Part shown: positions 57,973 through 64,000 of the stretch, piece by piece
Layout: the number at the start of each line of letters is the position of its first letter
Numbering within the stretch: the stretch's first letter is position 1
Assembly: GCF_003073175.1 (NCBI RefSeq)
Contig: NZ_QBBX01000003.1
Span: forward strand, 29,251 to 93,250
Reading direction: 5' to 3'
DNA: 64,000 bases
Source of the DNA: Peribacillus acanthi
Lineage (GTDB): Bacteria; Bacillota; Bacilli; Bacillales; DSM-1321
Position numbers and translations under genes: made by a program
The notes under the pieces: generated by a model
Seen by the model: only the letters and a program-made list of their open reading frames with translations
Told to the model about the DNA's origin: nothing
Database searches by the model: none

Positions 57973-59265
57973 ATGTTTACGAGCATGGAAAAGGCACAGG
58001 ATTTCTTGTTTAATAGAGAAACCAAATTGGGAATGGAATTTGGACTTAAAAGAATGGAGGATATGCTGAAAGAATTTTCAAATCCTGAAAGGAATTTTAG
58101 AAGCATCCATCTTGCTGGTACAAACGGAAAAGGTTCTACACTAAATGCATTGAAGGAAATATTAATGGCAGAGGGCTTAAAGATTGGTAGTTTTACTTCA
58201 CCTCATCTTGAAAAAGTCAATGAGAGAATAATGATCAATCAAATGATGATTACTGATGAAGATTTTCTTTGTTTGTTAAATAAAATTCTACCTATATTAG
58301 AAGAAGGTAAAGCTGGTTATAGAGCAACTTATTTTGAAATTATAACAGTTTTAGCCATCCTATTTTTTGAGAAAAGTGAAGTTGATATTACACTTTTTGA
58401 AACGGGATTAGGAGGAAGATTAGATTCAACAAATGTAATAACACCATTACTATCAATCATTACTTCAATTTCACTAGATCATACAAGCATATTAGGGGAT
58501 TCTCTGGAAGAAATTGCATATGAAAAAGCTGGCATCATAAAAAAAAGAGTTCCAGTTATAAGTGGTGTTATTGACCAGGGACCGAGCAATGTAATTGAAG
58601 AGAAAGCAATAAATGAACAATCATCAATTTATCGATTAAACTCTGAAATAATCATAAATGATATTCTTCAAAAACCAGATTTTCAAAGTTTCTCATTTTC
58701 TATGGATAACAATCATCTATCAAATATAGATCTTAAAATGCTAGGAAATCATCAAATAAATAATGCAGCATTGTCAATTGCAGCTGTGTTTTTGTTAAAT
58801 GAAAACTATGGTTTAAATATTTCTGAAGAAAGCATTCGAAAAGGGTTAAAAAAAGCAATGTGGGCAGGTAGATTTGAAGTTCTTCCTAATAATATCATCT
58901 TAGATGGATCCCATAATCCAGAAGGTATGAACGTTTTAATTGATACTTTAAAAATTAGATATCCAGATAAGAACTATCATTTTGTGTTTACATCATTAAA
59001 AGATAAAGACTATAAAAAAGTAATTAGTATGTTGGATTGTGTTGCTTCCTCCATTACTTTCACACAAATACCTTTTGCAAGAGCTACTACTACAAATGAA
59101 TTACTTATGGCTAGCACTTGTACTAATAAAACAAGTAAAGAAAATTGGAAAGAAGCAATAAAACAATCTATGTTTGTATGTGGTCCGAATGATTTATTAA
59201 TTGTTACGGGTTCTTTGTATTTTATAGGGTTGGCAAGACCGTATATAAAGGAATTATTAAACTGA
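57973..59265 (+). CDS. folC: Folylpolyglutamate synthase / dihydrofolate synthase, AT-rich
   Basis: A 430-residue Mur-ligase-type enzyme that adds glutamate to folates. It has the P-loop HLAGTNGKGSTLNAL, FTSPHLEKVNERI, the FETGLGGRLDSTNVI block, SLDHTSILGDSLEEIAYEKAG with the metal His, and DGSHNPEGM. The ATG at 57973 follows AAGGAG; the frame is open back to 57931 without a better start. folC after valS is the expected order. However, its G+C is clearly below that of the neighbouring housekeeping genes (sampled lines 23-30 percent against about 45 percent in hemL). It may have been exchanged together with the upstream cassette. Confidence 0.92.
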   Translation: MFTSMEKAQDFLFNRETKLGMEFGLKRMEDMLKEFSNPERNFRSIHLAGTNGKGSTLNALKEILMAEGLKIGSFTSPHLEKVNERIMINQMMITDEDFLCLLNKILPILEEGKAGYRATYFEIITVLAILFFEKSEVDITLFETGLGGRLDSTNVITPLLSIITSISLDHTSILGDSLEEIAYEKAGIIKKRVPVISGVIDQGPSNVIEEKAINEQSSIYRLNSEIIINDILQKPDFQSFSFSMDNNHLSNIDLKMLGNHQINNAALSIAAVFLLNENYGLNISEESIRKGLKKAMWAGRFEVLPNNIILDGSHNPEGMNVLIDTLKIRYPDKNYHFVFTSLKDKDYKKVISMLDCVASSITFTQIPFARATTTNELLMASTCTNKTSKENWKEAIKQSMFVCGPNDLLIVTGSLYFIGLARPYIKELLN

Positions 59266-59389
59266 AAATAATGTCAACAATTATTATGTAATATTTTCAA
59301 TTAAATTAACTGAAATATATGACAAAAGAAGGATTAATTGATAATATTTGTATAGTATAAATGGAATCATACTAGAAAGGGGTGGGAAT

Positions 59390-61102
59390 ATGCAGGTTAG
59401 TAAACTTTTAAAAATAGTCATCTGGTTTTTATGGATTTTAATAGTACCAGCAGGCATCTGGCTTACACATCTATATTTCCCATCACAAATTTCTGGGGAT
59501 CACTGGATTTTCGTCCAATTTGCAATACTAGTGTGCTTGCTTGCATATTTTCCACTTGTTATTAACCAAACGCCGATCTTTAGTGCGCAAGCGGTTTCAT
59601 TGACCGTCTTTCTAGTTTATGGTTTATCTACTGAATTAATTTTGATGCAAATTGCTGTTCTTGCCCTAATGTTAAAGGTAAAGGTAACAAAACAAGACTC
59701 CTTTAGGATTCCATTAAACTCACTAATGTTCTTTTTGGTTTCACTTACTAGTGGTCTAATTTATTATGCTATAGGTGGGACTCATTTTGCGTTAGATATA
59801 AATAATAAAGAAGATTTTTTGAAAATTTTAGCGTATGCAACTACTTATTTCGTTATTAATCAAACGATTTTATCGTTAATAATCATCTATTTGTTTAAAA
59901 GAAAACGGAATATTTTCGGGAAAGATTTGTTAGTCGATTCGATCAGTTCAATTATCGCATTCCCAATAGGGCTTGTGCTGTTCACTCTCTACCAACAGCT
60001 AGGATCAATCGCCATTCTCTTTGTTGGGATTCCTATGTTAGGTCTCTCTCTAATTTTGCGTCTCTATTATTCTTCTGAAAACATTAATAGATTTCTGCAA
60101 AAAGCGAGTGAAGTGGGTCATCAACTTGCCGAAAGACTAAATGTTGATGAAGTATTGGATGTATTCATCAATCAAATTTCAGAAATATTCCATGTGGATG
60201 TGGCGTATATTCTTGATGTTGATCAACAAAAGCAAGAGCTCTATATGCTACGTTCAATAAATGGTAGGAAAGAAAAATTCCGTCCATTGAAACCTTTTGA
60301 AGGAATAAGTGGGACAGTTTGGAAAACGGAACAATCAGTTTTGTATTGCAAGCAAAAAGAGTGGAAACATCTTTCAATGGGGACTTTACCTGATTACATT
60401 GAAAGTGTTCTTGCAGTACCTATTCTGCGTAACTCTGAAGTTCGAGGGGTATTGTTACTCGGAAGCCGTCAACAAAGGGCCTATGAAAAATCCCAATTGA
60501 TGATTGTCGATATTTTATGTTCATACTTGGCCATCGCTGTCGAAAATGCCAAGCACCATCAAATTGCCAAACAAAAAAGTGAACGTTGCGCTCTGACAGG
60601 ACTTTACAATTTTGGCTACTTTGAGACCAAACTATCTCAACTTTTTATGGATAATAATGAAGCACAAGAAAAGAAGATCTCCATAATCCTAATAGACATA
60701 GATCACTTTAAATCTGTGAATGACAATTATGGTCATCAAAGCGGCAATGATATCCTATGTCAAATCGCTAAACGAATTAACGAATATGTTGGTGACCGTG
60801 GACTAGTTGCAAGGTATGGTGGGGAAGAGTTTGTAATCATGGTGGAAAACTATTCATGTAGTGAAGTCTATAAAATGGCAGAGGAAATTCGCAAACTCAT
60901 TGCTACACGTCCATTTACCGTTACTTCTGATCTAGAGACAACGAGATCCAAAATTCTAGTGAATATTACGGCGAGTATCGGTTTCGCTACTGCACCTAAA
61001 GATGCAGATGACGCGATGTCATTAATGAGGCATGCAGACCGTGCCATGTATACGGGTGCAAAAAGAGCTGGACGCAATAAGGTTGCACAGTATATAAAAT
61101 AA
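59390..61102 (+). CDS. Membrane-bound GAF-GGDEF diguanylate cyclase
   Basis: A 570-residue protein with about eight hydrophobic segments in the first 220 residues, then a GAF domain (about 235-380) and a GGDEF domain (about 400-565). The active-site loop is RYGGEEFVIM, and the metal Asp is in ILIDIDHFKSVND, so synthesis of cyclic di-GMP is likely. The RxxD inhibitory site is absent: the residues at those places read GDRG. The ATG at 59390 follows AAAGGGGTGGG; the open frame back to 59348 lacks a ribosome site. It is followed by envelope and prepilin genes, suggesting that c-di-GMP is tied to a surface structure. Confidence 0.88.
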   Translation: MQVSKLLKIVIWFLWILIVPAGIWLTHLYFPSQISGDHWIFVQFAILVCLLAYFPLVINQTPIFSAQAVSLTVFLVYGLSTELILMQIAVLALMLKVKVTKQDSFRIPLNSLMFFLVSLTSGLIYYAIGGTHFALDINNKEDFLKILAYATTYFVINQTILSLIIIYLFKRKRNIFGKDLLVDSISSIIAFPIGLVLFTLYQQLGSIAILFVGIPMLGLSLILRLYYSSENINRFLQKASEVGHQLAERLNVDEVLDVFINQISEIFHVDVAYILDVDQQKQELYMLRSINGRKEKFRPLKPFEGISGTVWKTEQSVLYCKQKEWKHLSMGTLPDYIESVLAVPILRNSEVRGVLLLGSRQQRAYEKSQLMIVDILCSYLAIAVENAKHHQIAKQKSERCALTGLYNFGYFETKLSQLFMDNNEAQEKKISIILIDIDHFKSVNDNYGHQSGNDILCQIAKRINEYVGDRGLVARYGGEEFVIMVENYSCSEVYKMAEEIRKLIATRPFTVTSDLETTRSKILVNITASIGFATAPKDADDAMSLMRHADRAMYTGAKRAGRNKVAQYIK

Positions 61103-61136
61103 GCAAAAGGCCTTTATTTGGTTTTTTGCTTATTTG
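61101..61136 (+). terminator. Weak terminator-like hairpin after the GGDEF gene
   Basis: AAGCAAAA and TTTTGCTT arms with a T-rich 3' side. A partial stop before the next genes. Confidence 0.4.
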
Positions 61137-61235
61137 TATGTGTCAAAAACGAGAAATGCTATCAATTCTTCGTTACTTTCGACATAGAATCATATAAAAT
61201 AGTCATGAGACTACAAAATAAATGGGGTGACGTCA

Positions 61236-62099
61236 ATGATGCTAGGTTTAACAATGATTATATCTTTCTTACTAATTGCCGTCTTGTTAATCCTGTTACC
61301 TCTAGGATTGTCTAATAAAGGCAAAATCCTTGTTCTCGCTGTCTGTGCATTATTAGGCTTGATGGGATTTGTTGGTACATCCGTCTTCCCATTATGGCAA
61401 ATCATATTAATCCAAGTTTCCTTGGCTTTTTTGCTATCATACATATTTGATAAGAGATTACAAGATTCCATATATACCAATCATCAAGAGGATGAGGAAT
61501 TATTACTAAAACAGGACACACCTATACCATTATATTCAATGATCGAATTAGAAGAAAAAGCAAAAGGGTTTGAAACGGTCGATCAATATTATTCTTCAGT
61601 TCTAGTGCCTTCAAGTGAGGAAAAAGAAGTAACTATAGAACCGGTCATTGAGATAGAAAACACTTTAGACATTGAAGAGGAACCTTCGCCTGTAGAAAAA
61701 GCTGAAACAAAGGATATTGAACTTTTTGAAGAACAAGCTGAAGAAGTTCCTGAACGAGAGAGCGATTTTATTATTCCTCTACAAATCCAACAAGATGAAC
61801 CTTCTCATTTATCTAGTAACGATAATGGGGAATTGCCATTCGAGGTAATTGAAATGGATGGAATTGATTTCGATGGAGTGGATGATGCTGAAGCGTTAAT
61901 GATGGCTAGAATGAAGTCGTTCGATCATGTAGAATCTGACGCTATTTCTACTAACAGAAATAGTATAAACGAAGATACAATTGATGAGATTGAACTTGCA
62001 TTAGCACAACAAGAAAAAAAACAAGTTGAAGAAAGTAATCCGTCTATAGAGCTTTTTGATGATTTGGAAGAATTATATAAAAACCGTAAGCAATCTTAG
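61236..62099 (+). CDS. Membrane protein with acidic cytoplasmic tail, unknown function
   Basis: About 287 residues. Three hydrophobic segments occupy the first 80 residues, and the remaining 200 are strongly acidic and mostly disordered-looking (many EE, PVIEIE, DIEEEPSP runs). I do not recognise a family. The ATG at 61236, before a second ATG, is preceded by ATGGGGTGA; a GTG at 61227 overlaps that site. The next gene follows about 15 bases later with a good ribosome site, so they are probably co-transcribed. Neighbours suggest a role at the envelope or pilus base, which is only a guess. Confidence 0.75.
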   Translation: MMLGLTMIISFLLIAVLLILLPLGLSNKGKILVLAVCALLGLMGFVGTSVFPLWQIILIQVSLAFLLSYIFDKRLQDSIYTNHQEDEELLLKQDTPIPLYSMIELEEKAKGFETVDQYYSSVLVPSSEEKEVTIEPVIEIENTLDIEEEPSPVEKAETKDIELFEEQAEEVPERESDFIIPLQIQQDEPSHLSSNDNGELPFEVIEMDGIDFDGVDDAEALMMARMKSFDHVESDAISTNRNSINEDTIDEIELALAQQEKKQVEESNPSIELFDDLEELYKNRKQS

Positions 62100-62114
62100 A
62101 AAGGAGCAGTGAAA

Positions 62115-63371
62115 ATGGAGCAAAAAACAGCGATACCACTACGACTATTTTTAATCATTCTTTTTTGCACATTGTTCATCACTGCCTTTTCCCGTATTGG
62201 AGTGTTTGCGTACGAAACGGTATTCCAGAATAAGCTACTATTTGTCCAAAATACCTTTATCGGTCCAGTTTCAGTAGCCAGTCTTGAACAAAATCAAGCT
62301 ATACAAAAGTTGAATGAAAAAACGATTGAATGGAAGTCTTCCTCAAAGGTTGAGATATCTTTTTCTGATAAAAGCATTCAGTTACCAAGTGATATGTTCT
62401 ATTTTCAAATTGAAGAATCTATTTTGTCGGCAGGGGATGGAATGTCTAATCCGTTATTTGTCACTGTGAAAGAACAACAACTAAAGGACCAATTATTAAT
62501 GATAACTGACGAATCAATAGTTGAAACGATTGATCTAAAACGATTAAAAATGGAAATTGAAAAGACGGTTGGAACTTTACAACAGTCAATCGTCAGTTTC
62601 AAGTTGTCTGAATTTATCAGTGAAGATACATTGACTAAAAATGTAGTTCTTTCAGAAGTGACGAAGGAGATACCGGATAAAGAAAAGACGGAGAGATGGC
62701 TCACCAAGCATAAAGAGATGGTTATTCCTGCTAAGTCCAATTTTTCTTTACTGAATTACTTGAAGGAGACTAATGAATCGACTTTTTCCAGTGAATTTTT
62801 AACTACTATAGCTTCAAGTATGTACCAATCTATTTTGCCTACAAATTTGCAAATAGTAGAAAGACACACAAGTAAGGAAATCCCTAATGGAATTCAGTTA
62901 GGATTTGAAGCAAAAATCCTAAAGGATGAAATGGATTTCATCATCTTCAATCCAAATGATAGAGAATATGTCATCAGCTTTGTCCCACAAGAGAGTGGAA
63001 TGACCATCCAGGTAAAGGGAATGCAAGCTGGCCTGTCCTATAAAGTACGACTCGAAAATGAAAAATCCTATGAACCGAAAAAAATCATTCGTTACGTAGC
63101 TAATCTAAATTCAATCAAGTCAGAGCAAAAGATTAAAGGGAAAAAAGGATACTCCATTTCAGTCTACCGAGACATTTTCGATCCAAAGGGAGAGCGTCTT
63201 GAAGCGGTCTTAATGGCTGAAGATTTTTACTTGCCGGTGAATGAGGTTGTGTTTGAGGAGATTAAGGCTGAGGTGGAAGGAAATACAGAAATTGAACAAA
63301 ATTCTGTAGAAACTTCAGTCGAAGAACAACTTTCCGAGGAGGAAGTTGTTGAAGAAAACAGCAGTCAATAA
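62115..63371 (+). CDS. Exported envelope protein with degenerate VanW-like domain
   Basis: A 418-residue protein with an N-terminal membrane anchor or signal (LRLFLIILFCTLFITAFSRI). The region SSEFLTTIASSMYQSILPTN, then IVERHTSKEIPNGIQLGFEA and IIFNPNDREYVISF, follows the VanW pattern (CQVSTTLYNAxLxAxLxIVxRxxH..G.DA..DL.F.N), but the cysteine and GGG are missing. The end is very rich in glutamate. VanW-like proteins are cell-wall associated and of unclear function. The ATG at 62115 follows AAGGAG by eight bases; a GTG at 62109 is too close. It forms a unit with the preceding and following genes. Confidence 0.7.
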   Translation: MEQKTAIPLRLFLIILFCTLFITAFSRIGVFAYETVFQNKLLFVQNTFIGPVSVASLEQNQAIQKLNEKTIEWKSSSKVEISFSDKSIQLPSDMFYFQIEESILSAGDGMSNPLFVTVKEQQLKDQLLMITDESIVETIDLKRLKMEIEKTVGTLQQSIVSFKLSEFISEDTLTKNVVLSEVTKEIPDKEKTERWLTKHKEMVIPAKSNFSLLNYLKETNESTFSSEFLTTIASSMYQSILPTNLQIVERHTSKEIPNGIQLGFEAKILKDEMDFIIFNPNDREYVISFVPQESGMTIQVKGMQAGLSYKVRLENEKSYEPKKIIRYVANLNSIKSEQKIKGKKGYSISVYRDIFDPKGERLEAVLMAEDFYLPVNEVVFEEIKAEVEGNTEIEQNSVETSVEEQLSEEEVVEENSSQ

Positions 63372-63439
63372 TAATTTTGGTGTTAAATAATCATAATTCA
63401 AGATATAGAGAGATTATTGTATGGGAGGTTAATAATTCT

Positions 63440-63964
63440 ATGTTTATTTCTATAAAGAATAATAGAGGGATAACTTTGGTAGAATTATTGGCTTCTTTTA
63501 CAATAATAAGCATAATTACGTTGGTGTTTTTTACATATTTTACAAATGCCTTTCAGTATAATAATCGCACATCAGAAACACTTAAAACCGTAAATATTGC
63601 CAGGGAACAACAGGCCCTCATAAAACAAGAACCGTATAAATCTGAGTTTCAAAAATTCATAACCAATATCAATACCTATGCCAGTGCATCAAATCTATTA
63701 ATGTCAACATATCCTAACCTAAACTTAAAGAAAAACATTGAAGTAGTAACACGAAAAGAATTACAGGGGACGAACCAAATAGATGTGACTTATTATAAAT
63801 TTACAATGAACGATCCTTCCTATTTGATAGAAGTGTACCTCAAACAACAGCCAGAGCTTGTTACAGTAAAAGTACAATCCAATCTATACAAAGTTTACAT
63901 TTATGTGAACCAGAACAATAAACTTTCTTCTGACACATATACTTTTTTTGAATATAAAAAATAA
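63440..63964 (+). CDS. Type IV prepilin-like protein
   Basis: A 174-residue protein starting MFISIKNNRG followed by ITLVELLASFTIISIITLVF. The glycine before the hydrophobic stretch and the glutamate at +5 (ITLVE) are the hallmarks of a class III (prepilin) signal, cleaved by a prepilin peptidase. The rest is a small, mostly polar globular domain. The ATG at 63440 follows GGGAGGT; the frame is open back to 63377 but would place 21 extra residues before the leader. It could be a minor pilin of a type IV pilus or a competence pseudopilin. Confidence 0.85.
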   Translation: MFISIKNNRGITLVELLASFTIISIITLVFFTYFTNAFQYNNRTSETLKTVNIAREQQALIKQEPYKSEFQKFITNINTYASASNLLMSTYPNLNLKKNIEVVTRKELQGTNQIDVTYYKFTMNDPSYLIEVYLKQQPELVTVKVQSNLYKVYIYVNQNNKLSSDTYTFFEYKK

Positions 63965-63979
63965 GGAGAAAAAAAGAAT

Positions 63980-64000
63980 ATGTTTAAGGGACAGAAAGGA
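63980..64000 (+). CDS. Start of a further gene, possibly another prepilin (truncated by window end)
   Basis: After AAGGAGAA an ATG at 63980 opens a frame MFKGQKG that runs off the window. The short basic leader ending in glycine, directly after a prepilin gene, suggests another prepilin-type protein. Confidence 0.45.

Noticed and set aside
55086-59265. AT-rich segment as a prophage or transposon
   Set aside because: No integrase, transposase, phage gene, or flanking direct repeats are visible.

Overview
The window is about 64 kb of chromosome from a low-GC, endospore-forming Bacillaceae (Firmicutes). The evidence is gene content and order: uvrC-lysC-yslB-sdhCAB-ysmA-gerE-ysmB-racE-gerM-rph-ysnA-ysnB, ilvBHC-leuABCD-ysoA-tig-clpX-lonB-lonA-ysxC, hemAXCDBL-spoVID-ysxE-valS-folC. 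This is the Bacillus subtilis order, read here in one direction. Sporulation genes (gerE, gerM, lonB, spoVID, ysxE) and recognisable sigma-E, sigma-F and sigma-K promoter motifs confirm a spore former. The species cannot be named from the sequence.

Region by region. 1-1.7 kb: end of a split FTR1-type iron uptake system. 1.8-6.7 kb: a GT-C-like membrane protein overlapping uvrC, then lysC under a lysine riboswitch with an internal start for the beta subunit. 6.7-10.9 kb: yslB and the succinate dehydrogenase operon. 10.9-15.7 kb: a GC-rich interspersed repeat, the divergent citR/citA pair and a large secreted nuclease, all absent from this place in the B. subtilis order. 15.8-21.6 kb: ysmA (with a FadR-like operator), gerE, a MarR regulator, racE, gerM, rph, ysnA, ysnB and tRNA-Arg(UCU). 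21.7-22.9 kb: a YidC/Oxa1 lipoprotein and a small overlapping gene on the minus strand. 23-32 kb: branched-chain amino acid genes behind a Leu T-box. 32-41.7 kb: proteostasis genes (ysoA, tig, clpX, lonB, lonA) and ysxC. 41.8-48.9 kb: a small membrane protein and the complete glutamate-to-uroporphyrinogen heme operon. 49-51.5 kb: spoVID and ysxE. 51.5-54.9 kb: helically phased TTACCGAA repeats, a 63-residue membrane protein and valS behind a Val T-box.

54.9-59.3 kb is the most unusual part. A very AT-rich segment lies between valS and the next conserved genes. It carries a 723-residue protein with a CorA-like C-terminal membrane module, an N-formylglutamate-amidohydrolase-like metallohydrolase 11 bases downstream, and an AT-rich folC. 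The first two genes have no place in the conserved order and look like an acquired two-gene cassette of unknown function. They are the best candidate here for an undescribed system, possibly a membrane effector with a small-molecule or peptide hydrolase.

59.4 kb to the end: a GAF-GGDEF diguanylate cyclase, two membrane/envelope proteins (one with a degenerate VanW-like domain), a type IV prepilin-like protein and the start of a further gene. This looks like the beginning of a pilus or pseudopilus locus. All calls are from reading the sequence; no database search was run.
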